Positions 17,594 through 27,077 of a stretch of DNA of 59,232 bases are shown in pieces. How positions within the stretch are numbered: the first letter of the stretch is position 1; every line of letters starts with the position of its first letter. Origin of the DNA: Sulfurimonas sp. (lineage in GTDB: Bacteria; Campylobacterota; Campylobacteria; Campylobacterales; Sulfurimonadaceae); NCBI GenBank assembly GCA_026988235.1, contig JALSLQ010000031.1:1-59232 (forward strand). Reading direction: 5' to 3'. Below the pieces are notes generated by a model. It was not told the DNA's origin and searched no databases. It saw only the letters and a list, made by a program, of their open reading frames with translations. The position numbers and the translations under genes were made by a program.

Positions 17594-18031
17594 ATGAAAA
17601 TTTTACTGATAACACTCTTTACATGTACACTTATGTTTGCCCAAACACCTTTTGTGTTGACAAAATTTAAGAGTGTTTACCCTTTGGTAGAAATTCACAC
17701 AGATAAAGTACCGCCTAAGTATAAAGAAAAAATTACAAAAATACTTAAATCTTATACGGATGAACTTGGTATTAATACAAAAGGCTACTCCCAAAGAGCT
17801 ATGGCAATTGTCATAGACCGTATTGCCATCGGTAAACAATTAGTATTGAGAACAAGACTTTTAGTCAGTGAAGATGTCAAAAGACTTGATGACGGCGCAG
17901 AAGTTTTTGCAATTACCTATCAAAAAGGCGATATTTCGGAGATAGAAAATATGGATGAAGATATTATAGATACGGTTGAGTATCTTTTAGAAGATTTTAA
18001 AGACCAATACATAGAGGATAATGAAGAATGA
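17594..18031 (+). CDS. Exported hypothetical protein
   Basis: I do not recognise this 145-residue protein. It has an N-terminal signal peptide (MKILLITLFTCTLMFAQ) and a soluble mature part with a basic first half and an acidic C-terminus (MDEDIIDTVEYLLEDFKDQ). No cysteine or cofactor motif is visible in the mature part. It overlaps the thioredoxin-like gene that follows by four bases (ATGA), so the two proteins probably work together in the periplasm. AGGAAAAA precedes its start, 15 bases after dnaG. Confidence 0.65.
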   Translation: MKILLITLFTCTLMFAQTPFVLTKFKSVYPLVEIHTDKVPPKYKEKITKILKSYTDELGINTKGYSQRAMAIVIDRIAIGKQLVLRTRLLVSEDVKRLDDGAEVFAITYQKGDISEIENMDEDIIDTVEYLLEDFKDQYIEDNEE

Positions 18032-18426
18032 AAAAATTACTATTAATTGCACTTTTGGTAACACTCTCTTTTGCCCAGTCTTACAAAGAATTTGCAAAAA
18101 AATATGGATATGAAACTGTTTATAGTGTAGCACTTGCAAAAGCAAAAAAAGCTCAAAAACCTATATTGATGATACAGGTTACGAATTACTGCCCATGGTG
18201 TAGAAAACTAGAAAAAAAAGTCCTTGCAAAAGAAAAAATAAACACAAATATACATAAGTATTATATTCCGCTCATACTCAACAAAGATGAAGCGGTACTC
18301 CCAAAAAGATTTGCTACGCCTATTGTACCTGTAACCTATATTATTGATTATAAAGATGACACAAAATTTACAAAAATTATGGGTTATAAAAGCAAAGAAG
18401 ATTTTGCACATCTTATTAAAAAGTAG
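18028..18426 (+). CDS. Exported thioredoxin-fold protein
   Basis: This is a 132-residue periplasmic thioredoxin-like protein with a signal peptide (MKKLLLIALLVTLSFAQS). The active site is CPWC, and the cis-proline strand is visible as FATPIVPVTYIID. It resembles the DUF255/SoxW-type thioredoxins that reduce periplasmic protein disulfides or take part in cytochrome c maturation. It overlaps the preceding exported protein gene by four bases. The electron donor is not encoded nearby. Confidence 0.82.
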   Translation: MKKLLLIALLVTLSFAQSYKEFAKKYGYETVYSVALAKAKKAQKPILMIQVTNYCPWCRKLEKKVLAKEKINTNIHKYYIPLILNKDEAVLPKRFATPIVPVTYIIDYKDDTKFTKIMGYKSKEDFAHLIKK

Positions 18427-18434
18427 TTTTTTGT

Positions 18435-18440
18435 TATACT
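18435..18440 (+). promoter_or_regulatory. -10 box ahead of the 18470 gene
   Basis: TTGTTATACT contains the hexamer TATACT, placing the transcription start near 18447, with AAGGAG in the short leader before the ATG at 18470. Confidence 0.4.
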
Positions 18441-18469
18441 AAAGAAATTTTTTACAAAAGGAGCGAAAT

Positions 18470-18889
18470 ATGGCAGGGGTACATTTTTCATTTGATAATT
18501 TTAAACACTTGGTGGACTTAAATATAGGAATATCTGATCGTTTAGATGAAAATCGCGCCGAGAGCTTCACATTGTTGTATTGTGATTTTAAGGGGATTGA
18601 ACAAAGCGTAGTGGATGCTTCCTTGCTTGAAATATTGCGTTCTTCTGATTCTATATCTAATGATGAAGGAAATTACTTTTTTGTCCTTCCCTATACAGAT
18701 AAATATGGAGCAGAAATCGTCAAAAAAATGTTTGATGATTTTTTTGCAAAATATTTAGACTCTTTTTTGCTCAGTTACCCAATAGATGGTGAAACATCTA
18801 AGGCTATTTTAGAAAATATGCAAGATAGTGTAAGTACTTTTTTTAAAAATGAACTTCACTGTTTGGACAGATTTACTAGGGATTACTAA
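18470..18889 (+). CDS. Conserved hypothetical cytoplasmic protein
   Basis: I do not recognise a named family in this 139-residue acidic protein. There is no signal peptide or membrane helix. The pattern of FTLLYCDFKGIE, later GNYFFVLPYTDKYGAEIVKKMF, resembles the strand-helix order of a small nucleotidyl-cyclase-like fold, but no catalytic signature is present, so this is only an impression. A strong AAGGAG site precedes the start and a TATACT box lies 30 bases upstream. Its end overlaps the convergent gene at 18876. Confidence 0.6.
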   Translation: MAGVHFSFDNFKHLVDLNIGISDRLDENRAESFTLLYCDFKGIEQSVVDASLLEILRSSDSISNDEGNYFFVLPYTDKYGAEIVKKMFDDFFAKYLDSFLLSYPIDGETSKAILENMQDSVSTFFKNELHCLDRFTRDY

Positions 18890-19100
18890 TTTTCTTGCTA
18901 AATTTATAATATTTGGAATGTTTATAAAAAGAAACTGCTTCTGAGATTTTTTGCTCTTTATAGATTTTTTTATCGCATACCCATCTGCATTTTATTTTAG
19001 GGTTGTGCATAGCTTGAACATTTTCTTTTGATACTTTTGTATTATAAATAGTTTCCCCAAAGACCAAGAGTGGCAAGAGTGCCAAAAATATACTTTTCAT
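18876..19100 (-). CDS. Small exported basic protein
   Basis: This 74-residue protein has a signal peptide (MKSIFLALLPLLVFGET) followed by a Lys-rich segment with two cysteines (KIKCRWVCDKKIY), which could form a disulfide or bind a ligand. No family is recognised. The 3' end overlaps that of the convergent gene by 14 bases. The ribosome site is weak. Support comes from the clean signal peptide and the absence of any other gene in the interval. Confidence 0.5.
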   Translation of the reverse strand: MKSIFLALLPLLVFGETIYNTKVSKENVQAMHNPKIKCRWVCDKKIYKEQKISEAVSFYKHSKYYKFSKKISNP

Positions 19101-19140
19101 ATGTACAATATCGACATCTCTTTAAAAATATAAAGAATTA

Positions 19141-19157
19141 TGGAACAATAAATGCTA
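19141..19157 (+). promoter_or_regulatory. Sigma-54 promoter of fliK-flgD-flgE
   Basis: The sequence TGGAACAATAAATGCTA has GG (19142-19143) and GC (19154-19155) separated by ten bases, matching the -24/-12 pattern of RpoN promoters. It lies about 40 bases before fliK. Hook genes in Campylobacter and Helicobacter are under RpoN control, so site and context agree. Confidence 0.78.
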
Positions 19158-19196
19158 TATTTTTTAAAATTCTTTTTAGAAGTATAGGAGTAGTGT

Positions 19197-20621
19197 ATGG
19201 TTTCATTAGATATTAAAAAAGAGACTTCCTCCCCAATATCCCCATTAAATACGGCACCGCCAGAGCAAAAGGAAGGGGCACTTTCTTTTGCATCACTGCT
19301 AAAAGGGACACAGGTAGTAGATGATAAAATTATTCAAAATGGGTCACTTATTCTTGCTTTTGGAGATGAAAAAGCTCCTATAAAGTTACTTTCTAAAGAG
19401 GATGCATTAGCATTAGAGAATCTGGAACTGGATCCAAGCATAAGCCTAGGCATGTCACCGGAAGATTTAAAAGTACTTATAAAACAAGCAAAACAATTTT
19501 TAAAAGATAAAATTGTGCAAAGTGAAGGTTTTAAAAAAACTGAGATTGATGCTCTGCCAAAAACTTTAAATGGACTTGTTCAGATTGCAAAAAAAATTGG
19601 ATTAGACATTTCAAAAATTTCGCTTGAAGAGGTAAAAGCACAAATACCAAAAACTGATGTAAAAATAACAAAGTCTGAGAATGAGCAAAAAGCACCTTTA
19701 CATGTAAGCAAAGATATAAAACAAGAAGTAATACAGCAAAGTGATGATACAGCTGTGGAAATTGCAGTTAAGAAAAATAAACCACAAAGTATACAACTTG
19801 CTGATAGTGAAAAGGTACAGGATGATATACAACTGCCAAAAAAAGAAGTGGCTAAAAACACTCCTTTATTTAAGGCACAAAATACAATGCCTGAAATTAC
19901 AACGCAGCAGATTGTAGATACTAAAGTGAATAGTTTGATATCACATCAAAAAAATCCAAAACAAAAAGCTGATGAGACATTGAAATTATTGCTTCGTGGG
20001 GAAAAAGGTTCAAAAAATGATATTGGGCTGACAGCAGATTTTTCAGTAGCTACTGCCAAAGTAATAGCACCGCGCGCATTAAAAGAGGCTGATAAGTCTT
20101 TGGCAGCACTTTTGAAAAATGGCACCGATGATGCAACGGATACTCAGACAAAAACAGACGCCTTTCAAGTTGCAAAAGCAGACAGTTTCGAGGTAAAACT
20201 GCATGAAGCGAAACAGATGGTAAAATATTTGTCTCAGGATGTAAAATCTGCAATACAAGACTATAAATCTCCATTTACAAGAGTGAAAGTGCAACTAAAC
20301 CCACAAAGACTAGGTGAAATTGACCTAACTATAGTACAGCGTGGAAAAAATCTGCATATTAGTCTTAGTTCAAATAACACAGCTATAAACACTTTGGCTA
20401 TGAATGCCAATGACTTGAAAGTGCAGTTACAAAATAATGGAATAAATAATGCTTCCTTAAGTTTTAACAGCACTCCTCAAGGTGATAATTCGCAAGCTCG
20501 TCAGCAAGAACAACATAGACAGCAACAACAAGCGAATAATGAATATAATTATTTTGAGACAAATGAGAGTAATGAAGTAATTCTAAGCTCTTTAGAAATC
20601 GTAGTTCCATACTACGCATAA
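19197..20621 (+). CDS. fliK: Flagellar hook-length control protein FliK
   Basis: This is a 474-residue cytoplasmic/exported protein that measures hook length and switches the export apparatus to late substrates. The first 340 residues are low-complexity, rich in Lys, Gln and Asp, as is normal for FliK rulers. The C-terminal domain is conserved: RVKVQLNPQRLGEIDLTI matches the FliK core LxPxxLGxVxVxI, followed by a Gln-rich tail. It starts 40 bases after a sigma-54 promoter with AGGAG upstream, and it is followed by flgD, the usual order in this phylum. Confidence 0.9.
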   Translation: MVSLDIKKETSSPISPLNTAPPEQKEGALSFASLLKGTQVVDDKIIQNGSLILAFGDEKAPIKLLSKEDALALENLELDPSISLGMSPEDLKVLIKQAKQFLKDKIVQSEGFKKTEIDALPKTLNGLVQIAKKIGLDISKISLEEVKAQIPKTDVKITKSENEQKAPLHVSKDIKQEVIQQSDDTAVEIAVKKNKPQSIQLADSEKVQDDIQLPKKEVAKNTPLFKAQNTMPEITTQQIVDTKVNSLISHQKNPKQKADETLKLLLRGEKGSKNDIGLTADFSVATAKVIAPRALKEADKSLAALLKNGTDDATDTQTKTDAFQVAKADSFEVKLHEAKQMVKYLSQDVKSAIQDYKSPFTRVKVQLNPQRLGEIDLTIVQRGKNLHISLSSNNTAINTLAMNANDLKVQLQNNGINNASLSFNSTPQGDNSQARQQEQHRQQQQANNEYNYFETNESNEVILSSLEIVVPYYA

Positions 20622-20641
20622 AATAAATGAAGGAGTAAATT

Positions 20642-21304
20642 ATGGCAATAAATGCAACAACAGGGACGACTTCAGCCTTATCGTCCGCAACGAACAGTAC
20701 TACTAACCCCAAGGGTACTTTAGGAAAAGATGATTTTATGAAGTTACTCTTAACAGAACTTCAGTATCAAGATCCAACAAAACCTACGGATACAGAGACA
20801 ATTTTGACACAGACATCTCAACTTGCGTCCTTAGAATCGGCAGATAATACAAATACCGCTTTGGAAAATTTGACAACTTCATTGGGGAGTTCACAACAAT
20901 TTTCAACAATTGCTGCAATTGGTAAAACTGCAGACCTTGGTAGCGATGCTATAACACATGATAAAGGGACAGATAGTACTTTTGAAGTCTATTTTCCAAA
21001 GGCAGTTGAACAAGGCACTGTTTCTATTACAGATGCAAATGGTAATACGATAAAAACTTTAGATGTTGGTAGTAATCCAGCAGGTGTTTATCAATTCACA
21101 TGGGATGGTAGCAATACCGCGGGAAATCAAGCAGATAGTGCAATTTATCATGTGAATGCACAATATACCGATACCAACGGAGATACGCAACAAACACGAT
21201 TGGGTGCTTACCCTATTGAGTCTGTTCGTTTTGATGGTGACAACACTTATCTCAAGTTAGGTTCTAACTATGTTTCTCTTGCAAATATAAAAGAAGTGTA
21301 CTAA
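20642..21304 (+). CDS. flgD: Flagellar hook capping/assembly protein FlgD
   Basis: This is a 220-residue scaffold protein for hook assembly. The N-terminal LGKDDFMKLLLTELQYQDPT is the FlgD signature and is followed by TSQLASLES. The C-terminal part has the FlgD Ig-like and tudor-like folds (for example YQFTWDGSNTAGNQADSAIY). It lies 20 bases after fliK with GGAG upstream and 9 bases before the first hook gene, so all three should share the sigma-54 transcript. Confidence 0.93.
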   Translation: MAINATTGTTSALSSATNSTTNPKGTLGKDDFMKLLLTELQYQDPTKPTDTETILTQTSQLASLESADNTNTALENLTTSLGSSQQFSTIAAIGKTADLGSDAITHDKGTDSTFEVYFPKAVEQGTVSITDANGNTIKTLDVGSNPAGVYQFTWDGSNTAGNQADSAIYHVNAQYTDTNGDTQQTRLGAYPIESVRFDGDNTYLKLGSNYVSLANIKEVY

Positions 21305-21313
21305 GGCTTTATT

Positions 21314-22573
21314 ATGATTCAGGCATTTTATACAGGAATTTCAGGAATAAAAACTAACTCTACGGGTATAGATGTAGTGAGTAATAATTTAGCCAACATT
21401 GATACAGTTGGTTTTCGAGGTAATACTTACGAATTCTCTTCCTTATTTGACAGTATGCTTGCAACATCTGACCCCGCTAGTTCTTCGGTAAATAGTAGCA
21501 TTGGGCTTGGTTCAACAGTTCAAGCATCACCTATGATGATGGAAAAAGGTTCGTTTATGTTAAGTGACAAAAGTACAGACTTAGCACTTTTTGATGATGG
21601 TTGGTTTGGAATTCAGGGAGGAGGAGAACCATTATATACGCGTGATGGGAATTTCACTTTTGATAAAAATAATGATTTAGTTACACAAGACGGCTATCAT
21701 GTGCTTGGAACGATGGGTGGTAATATTGCGAATGACACATTAACAACGCAATTAGCAGAAGTTCCATTAAAAGATGTTGGTGCGCAAGAAAAACTTAATT
21801 TTCCAAAATCTTTGATTTACCCACCTGAATCTACAACAAATGCCACATTTTCCGGAAATATTGGTATAGAGTCTGCAACAAGGACGATGAGTGCTGGTGT
21901 TATTGACCCTCAGGGTAACAGAAATGAGCTACAACTAATTTTTACACGCTCTGCCTCGCAGCCAGCCATAGGTACACAATGGGATATAGTGGCAACAACA
22001 AAAAGTTTGGATGGCACAACAATTTATGATACACAAAATGCACAAGCTACATTTGATGAAGCCGGAGGGTTGGTTTCTACTACCTTAACATCTATTGATA
22101 ATAACGGGGCACCTATTGCCATTGATTTAGGGAGTGATTTTAGCGGTGTCGTTGCAATTGGAAATTCACCATTAAGTGCATCAAGCAGTGCTGATGGTAC
22201 GATAGGTGGTGATTTAAATGGTTATGATATAAATGAAAATGGTGAAGTCATCGCAACTTTTACAAATGGTATGCAGAGTAGTGTCGGTAAAATTGCAGTA
22301 TACCATTTTCAAAATGATCAAGGACTAAATAGAATAAGTGGAACCAGATTTGAAGAGTCATCTAATAGTGGCACTCCCTTGTTTTTTAAAGATAAAAATG
22401 GAAACAATATTATTGGTACAAATATACAAAACTTTAAATTAGAGGGTTCAAATGTACAAATGAGTTATGGATTGACAGATTTAATAGTTTTGCAGCGTGC
22501 TTATGATGCAAATTCAAAGTCTATTACTACGGCTGATCAAATGATACAAAAAGCATTAAGTATGGGTAAATAA
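21314..22573 (+). CDS. Hook/rod-type flagellar protein, shorter FlgE paralogue
   Basis: This 419-residue protein belongs to the FlgE/FlgF/FlgG family. The N-terminal helix with VVSNNLANIDTVGFR and the C-terminal LTDLIVLQRAYDANSKSITTADQMIQ are the two conserved axial regions. The central domain is of ordinary size. Its position directly after flgD is the classical flgE place, and in Campylobacter a shorter FlgE-like protein also sits there (compare Cj0043). It may be a distal rod or minor hook component, with the larger protein encoded next as the main hook subunit; this division of labour is inferred. Confidence 0.85.
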   Translation: MIQAFYTGISGIKTNSTGIDVVSNNLANIDTVGFRGNTYEFSSLFDSMLATSDPASSSVNSSIGLGSTVQASPMMMEKGSFMLSDKSTDLALFDDGWFGIQGGGEPLYTRDGNFTFDKNNDLVTQDGYHVLGTMGGNIANDTLTTQLAEVPLKDVGAQEKLNFPKSLIYPPESTTNATFSGNIGIESATRTMSAGVIDPQGNRNELQLIFTRSASQPAIGTQWDIVATTKSLDGTTIYDTQNAQATFDEAGGLVSTTLTSIDNNGAPIAIDLGSDFSGVVAIGNSPLSASSSADGTIGGDLNGYDINENGEVIATFTNGMQSSVGKIAVYHFQNDQGLNRISGTRFEESSNSGTPLFFKDKNGNNIIGTNIQNFKLEGSNVQMSYGLTDLIVLQRAYDANSKSITTADQMIQKALSMGK

Positions 22574-22582
22574 TTCTAAAGT

Positions 22583-22598
22583 TGGAATGATTTATGCT
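22583..22598 (+). promoter_or_regulatory. Sigma-54 promoter of the large hook gene
   Basis: TGGAATGATTTATGCT has GG (22584-22585) and GC (22596-22597) spaced by ten bases, the RpoN -24/-12 pattern. It starts ten bases after the short hook paralogue and about 57 bases before the large hook gene, which can therefore be transcribed separately. Confidence 0.78.
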
Positions 22599-22654
22599 AG
22601 GAATACTCACAGAAAGTTTCTTACTTAAGAGAAATAGTAACTAAAGGGTTTAAT

Positions 22655-24820
22655 ATGTTAAAATCACTTTTTTCCGGTATTTCCGGACTTCAATCGCATC
22701 AAACCGCGATGGATGTAGAATCAAATAATATTGCGAATGTAAATACGATAGGCTTTAAATACTCTCGTGCAAATTTTTCAGATCTTTTGGCACAAACGAG
22801 ATCTATAGCAACTGCCCCGCAAGGAGCACTTGGTGGGAAAAACCCTGTACAAGTCGGGCTTGGCTCTACTGTGAGTTCAATGACGCGGATATTTTCACAA
22901 GGAAGTATTCAAAACTCCGATAAAAATACGGATATGGCTATTCAGGGAGACGGTTTGTTTATTATTTCTCCAGATGGAGGAAATACTTATAAGTATACTC
23001 GTGATGGAGACTTTAAGTTTGATGCAGGTGGAAATTTTGTGGATAATAACGGCTTTATCGCACAAGGATGGCTCCGTGACCCGGTTACGGGAAAAGTGGA
23101 TTCTACTGCACCAATAGAAAATATAAATATCCCACCTGGTTTAACAACACCAGCAAGTCCAACACAAGATGTGGTACTTAAAGCAAATCTTAATTCTGGT
23201 GCTTTGGTTGAGAGCTTCTCTCCGGCATATAAAGTAGCAAGTGGCACACCACCAGCAGCACCTACACCTCCGGCAGTAGATGCTAATGGAAATCCTATAG
23301 CATCAGGAGATGTAGGAGTGATGTATAATGAATCGGGAGAGGCCTTTTCTTTACAAGCTGGACAGGGTATATGGGCTTCATTTGTTGATTCAACATCAAC
23401 AGCTACAAATACAGTTGCAGCGAGCTCTGGTACAGCAAAAGAGTTAGACATTACATTTACGCTTGATGACGGGACGACTAAACAAATCACAAGTACCGGT
23501 GGTGGAGCAAATGATAGTGCTTCTGTGAATGCAAATAGATATGTTTCAGCGATAAACGCACAGACTGCTATAACCGGAATTAGTGCATCGTATGATTCTG
23601 TAAATAATAAAATTATTTTAACAAACCCAAATTCAAGTGTAACGGCTTCTCATAATGTTCAAATTGCTTCTGTTGGAAATACAAATAGTGGGCTAACGGC
23701 ATCAGATGATAGCGTGACGGCATATAGATACCAATATGATCCAACAGGTTCTACCTCTGCTACAGGTGCTGATAAAACTTTCACAACAATGGCTGATTTG
23801 CGTTATGCAATGGAACAGGAAGCTCGTGCTTATGATGCTGACGGCTCAGGAGATACAGCCACTACAGATAATAATATTGAGATTAGTGTTAATGATCAAG
23901 GGAAATTTGAAATTACTAATCCTGGTGGCGGTGCGGATGCTTATGATATTAGTTTAAATATTACAGCATTAACAACCGACCCAGGTGGTGCTACCGTGAC
24001 TGAAAATACTCGTTTTACAAGAAATATGGAAGCGCTTAACTCTGTATTACCAACGGGTACAACAGGAAAAGCATTTTCTCAAGGTTTTGAAGCTGCAACA
24101 CATTCAAGTTCTATAGATATTTTTGATTCTCTTGGCTCAAAACATACCTTAAGAATGGAGTTTAGAAAAGTTTCTGTAAATAGTTCAACAGGAAGTACAT
24201 GGAATATGAAAGTATCTGTTCCAAGTCCTGCAACTATTGACACTGTTGCCCCTACAAATGAAAAAACAGGTTCTATACGGTTTAATAATGATGGATCTCT
24301 TGCAACATATAATCCACCAAATATTTCATTTTCTGGAAATAATGGTTCGGCACCGAATCAACAGGTAGGACTCTCTTTTGGAACGGCGAATAAATTTGAT
24401 GGTATGACAAGTTTTGATTCTCGTTCTTCAACATCAGGAATATCTCAAGATGGTTTTACCGGTGGTGATTTAGTAGGTATTAGAATTGATCAAAGTGGTA
24501 CTTTAGTCGGTTCATTCTCTAATGGTCGTTCTTTTGGTTTAGCACAAGTCGCAATGGCGAAATTTACAAATAATGAAGGATTGTCAAGTGAAGGTGGTAA
24601 TGTGTATAATCAAACTGCCAACTCAGGTGATCCAATTATCGGTACGGCTGCAACGGCAGGACGCGGATTTATTCAAAGTTCTGCGCTTGAAGCCTCAAAT
24701 GTTGATCTTTCTCGTGCACTCACGCAACTTATCATCATTCAGCGTGGTTTTCAGGCAAATGGAAAAACGATTACAACTTCAGATCAGCTTCTTCAGACAC
24801 TTCTAGGCTTAAAACAATAA
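22655..24820 (+). CDS. flgE: Flagellar hook protein FlgE
   Basis: This is a 721-residue hook subunit. The N-terminal axial motif is SLFSGISGLQSHQTAMDVESN and the C-terminal motif is LTQLIIIQRGFQANGKTITTSDQLL. The middle (about residues 190-460) is expanded and rich in Ser, Thr, Asn and Gly, giving a protein much longer than E. coli FlgE (about 400 residues) but like the long hook proteins of Campylobacter (about 840 residues). This surface-exposed domain is usually variable. Its own sigma-54 promoter lies just upstream. The ribosome site is weak (AAAGGG at -9). Confidence 0.93.
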   Translation: MLKSLFSGISGLQSHQTAMDVESNNIANVNTIGFKYSRANFSDLLAQTRSIATAPQGALGGKNPVQVGLGSTVSSMTRIFSQGSIQNSDKNTDMAIQGDGLFIISPDGGNTYKYTRDGDFKFDAGGNFVDNNGFIAQGWLRDPVTGKVDSTAPIENINIPPGLTTPASPTQDVVLKANLNSGALVESFSPAYKVASGTPPAAPTPPAVDANGNPIASGDVGVMYNESGEAFSLQAGQGIWASFVDSTSTATNTVAASSGTAKELDITFTLDDGTTKQITSTGGGANDSASVNANRYVSAINAQTAITGISASYDSVNNKIILTNPNSSVTASHNVQIASVGNTNSGLTASDDSVTAYRYQYDPTGSTSATGADKTFTTMADLRYAMEQEARAYDADGSGDTATTDNNIEISVNDQGKFEITNPGGGADAYDISLNITALTTDPGGATVTENTRFTRNMEALNSVLPTGTTGKAFSQGFEAATHSSSIDIFDSLGSKHTLRMEFRKVSVNSSTGSTWNMKVSVPSPATIDTVAPTNEKTGSIRFNNDGSLATYNPPNISFSGNNGSAPNQQVGLSFGTANKFDGMTSFDSRSSTSGISQDGFTGGDLVGIRIDQSGTLVGSFSNGRSFGLAQVAMAKFTNNEGLSSEGGNVYNQTANSGDPIIGTAATAGRGFIQSSALEASNVDLSRALTQLIIIQRGFQANGKTITTSDQLLQTLLGLKQ

Positions 24821-24831
24821 GTAGCTTTATC

Positions 24832-24880
24832 GGAACCCGTACTTTAGTGCGGGCTTTGTGTCTTTAAAGACTAAGTTCCA
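24832..24880 (+). repeat. REP-like hairpin element, single copy with spacer type 2
   Basis: A 23-base element (24832-24854) has GGAA, arm CCCGTACT, TT, arm AGTGCGGG and final C. It is followed by the spacer TTTGTGTCTTTAAAGACTAA, and ends with a bare GTTCC. It lies 11 bases after flgE, in front of purT. The spacer recurs at 28782 and, inverted, near 54516. Confidence 0.8.
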
Positions 24881-24916
24881 AGAAAATGTCAGTTTTAATC
24901 TGGGCTAAAAATAGTG

Positions 24917-24922
24917 TATAAT
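24917..24922 (+). promoter_or_regulatory. -10 box of purT
   Basis: GTGTATAAT contains a perfect TATAAT hexamer 30 bases before the preferred purT start at 24953. It lies inside the extra codons that an earlier in-frame ATG at 24914 would require, which supports the later start. Confidence 0.5.
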
Positions 24923-24952
24923 TCATTTAATAAAATTGAAGGAATTATACAT

Positions 24953-26116
24953 ATGCAATTCTCAACCCCACTCAAATCAAATTCAAAAAAAATCATGTTA
25001 CTTGGTTCTGGTGAACTAGGAAAAGAAGTCATCATAGAAGCACAACGATTAGGTCTTGAAACAATTGCTGTTGACAGATACGAAAACGCTCCGGCACATC
25101 AAGTAGCCCACCGTTCTCATGTTGTCAATATGCTTGATAAAGAGGCTCTTTTAGAGATTATCTATCGTGAAAAGCCTGATTATATTTTGCCTGAGATTGA
25201 AGCTATCAACATTGATGCTCTTTTTGCAGCAGAAGATAGAGGCTATAATGTCATCCCAAATGCCAATGCCGTCAGTAAAACGATGAACAGAAAAAACATT
25301 CGTACTTTTGCAGCAGAAGTCTTAGGGCTAAAAACAGGGCCATATAGATTTGTGACAACGCAAGAAGGTATGCTTAGTGCAGCAAAAGAGCTTGGCTTTC
25401 CTTGTGTAATCAAACCTGTTATGAGTTCTTCGGGACACGGACAAAGCATAGCAAAAAGTGAAGAAGATATTCCTGCATCATGGGAAACAGCAAAAGAGGC
25501 ACGAGGCGATGCGAGTGAATTAATCGTTGAAGCATTTGTTGATTTTGATTATGAGATTACGATGCTTACGGCTCGTAACTCCAAAGAGACTGTTTTTTGT
25601 GAGCCTATCGGACATGAACAACGCGATGGTGATTATGTCTTTTCATGGCAACCGATGCAGATGAGTGAAGTTGCAAAAGAAAAAGCACAAAAAATGGCAA
25701 AAGATATCACAGATGGTCTTGGCGGTCAAGGGCTTTTTGGTGTTGAGCTTTTCATCAAAGGAGATGAGGTTTATTTTTCCGAGGTGTCACCTCGTCCGCA
25801 CGATACGGGAATGGTAACACTCATCACACAAAGCCAAAGTGAATTTGCTTTGCATCTTCGTGCTGTTTTAGGATTGCCGTTAGGTTTTACTTTTTACGGT
25901 GATGGCGCATCGGCTGCTTTTAAAAGTGAAAAAGATTCATTTGCACCAGTTGTTGATGTAGATGAGAGCCTCTTTAGTGATAATTCATTTGTAAGAATTT
26001 TTGGCAAACCAGAGGCACATAAAGGACGCCGTTTGGCAGTTGCTCTTGTTTTTGATCAGGTAGATGCAGCCTTAGAAAAAGCACGAGAGTTGATAACAAA
26101 AATCAGAGATATGTAA
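24953..26116 (+). CDS. purT: Formate-dependent phosphoribosylglycinamide formyltransferase
   Basis: PurT catalyses the third step of purine synthesis, using formate and ATP instead of formyl-tetrahydrofolate. The protein has the ATP-grasp layout: an N-terminal [20 protein letters not shown] dinucleotide-like loop, [12 protein letters not shown] as the ATP-binding lysine/glycine-rich loop, and a catalytic [23 protein letters not shown] region with metal-binding Glu residues. The start at 24953 has GAAGGA ten bases upstream; an in-frame ATG at 24914 overlaps the -10 box. The stop codon directly abuts the next gene, so the two are cotranscribed. Length (387 residues) is normal. Confidence 0.95.
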   Translation: MQFSTPLKSNSKKIMLLGSGELGKEVIIEAQRLGLETIAVDRYENAPAHQVAHRSHVVNMLDKEALLEIIYREKPDYILPEIEAINIDALFAAEDRGYNVIPNANAVSKTMNRKNIRTFAAEVLGLKTGPYRFVTTQEGMLSAAKELGFPCVIKPVMSSSGHGQSIAKSEEDIPASWETAKEARGDASELIVEAFVDFDYEITMLTARNSKETVFCEPIGHEQRDGDYVFSWQPMQMSEVAKEKAQKMAKDITDGLGGQGLFGVELFIKGDEVYFSEVSPRPHDTGMVTLITQSQSEFALHLRAVLGLPLGFTFYGDGASAAFKSEKDSFAPVVDVDESLFSDNSFVRIFGKPEAHKGRRLAVALVFDQVDAALEKARELITKIRDM

Positions 26117-27040
26117 ATGAAAATAGTTTTACTCGATACTCTCACTTTTGGAGAGACAGATTTATCTTGTTTTGATGCACTCGGCAGTGTTGAAAACTAT
26201 AAAACGACTGCACCAGAACAAATACAAAAGCGTATAACGGATGCCGATGTTATAGTAACAAACAAAGTTGTTATAACTCGTGAGTATATGAAAGCGGCAA
26301 AAAAACTTAAACTTATATGCGTAGCAGCAACAGGAACAAATAATGTTGACTTAAAAGCTGCAAAAGAGTTAGGTATAACTGTAAAAAATGTGGCTGGGTA
26401 TTCAACCAATTCGGTTATACAGCATACCTTTTCAATGCTTTTTTATTCTTTAGGACATTCACGATATTATGATGAGGTCGTAAAAAATGGGAACTATTCT
26501 AAAAGTAAAATTTTTACTGATGTGAGCCAGCCTTTTTTTGAAATCAAAGGAAAAAAATGGGGTATAATTGGTTTGGGTGCTATAGGTAGAGGTGTTGCAA
26601 ATATAGCAAAATGCTTCGGTTCGGCAGTTTGTTACTACTCCACAAGTGGAGTAAATCGCAATGAAGATTTTCAACGCGTAAATCTTGATGAACTTTTAAA
26701 AACATGCGATATCATCAGCATTCACGCACCACTTAATGATAAAACTGCCAACCTTTTGGATTATGAACAACTGTTAACATGTAAAGAGGGTGCGGTTGTT
26801 CTAAATCTAGGACGCGGAGGTATCATCAATGAAGCCGGGGTTGCTAAGCTTGTCGATGGGAAAAATATTTTCTTTGGACTAGATGTATTTGAAAAAGAGC
26901 CGTTACCGTTAGAAAGCCCCCTGTTACATGTAACACATAAAGAGAGACTCTATATGACACCGCATATTGCTTGGACATCGGTTGAAGCAAGAAGAAAACT
27001 TATAAAGAATGTATGCGAGAATATAAAGAACAGTTTGTAG
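26117..27040 (+). CDS. D-2-hydroxyacid dehydrogenase
   Basis: This is a 307-residue NAD-dependent dehydrogenase of the glycerate/hydroxypyruvate reductase branch. The nucleotide-binding loop is WGIIGLGAIGRGVA. The catalytic set is present: Arg in NLGRGGIINE, Glu in VFEKEPLP and His in TPHIAWTS. The protein probably reduces hydroxypyruvate or a related 2-oxoacid. It begins on the base after the purT stop codon, so translation is likely coupled. The exact substrate cannot be fixed from sequence. A TTACATGTAA palindrome lies in the gene at 26924 and another just after it. Confidence 0.88.
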   Translation: MKIVLLDTLTFGETDLSCFDALGSVENYKTTAPEQIQKRITDADVIVTNKVVITREYMKAAKKLKLICVAATGTNNVDLKAAKELGITVKNVAGYSTNSVIQHTFSMLFYSLGHSRYYDEVVKNGNYSKSKIFTDVSQPFFEIKGKKWGIIGLGAIGRGVANIAKCFGSAVCYYSTSGVNRNEDFQRVNLDELLKTCDIISIHAPLNDKTANLLDYEQLLTCKEGAVVLNLGRGGIINEAGVAKLVDGKNIFFGLDVFEKEPLPLESPLLHVTHKERLYMTPHIAWTSVEARRKLIKNVCENIKNSL

Positions 27041-27077
27041 GATATCTTTTTGTGTTACATGTAAGACAGTTGCAATA

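Noticed and set aside
18876..19100. Sigma-28 promoter ahead of the small exported gene
   Set aside because: TAAAG and CGATAT occur on the minus strand but are only six bases apart, not the roughly 14-15 needed.
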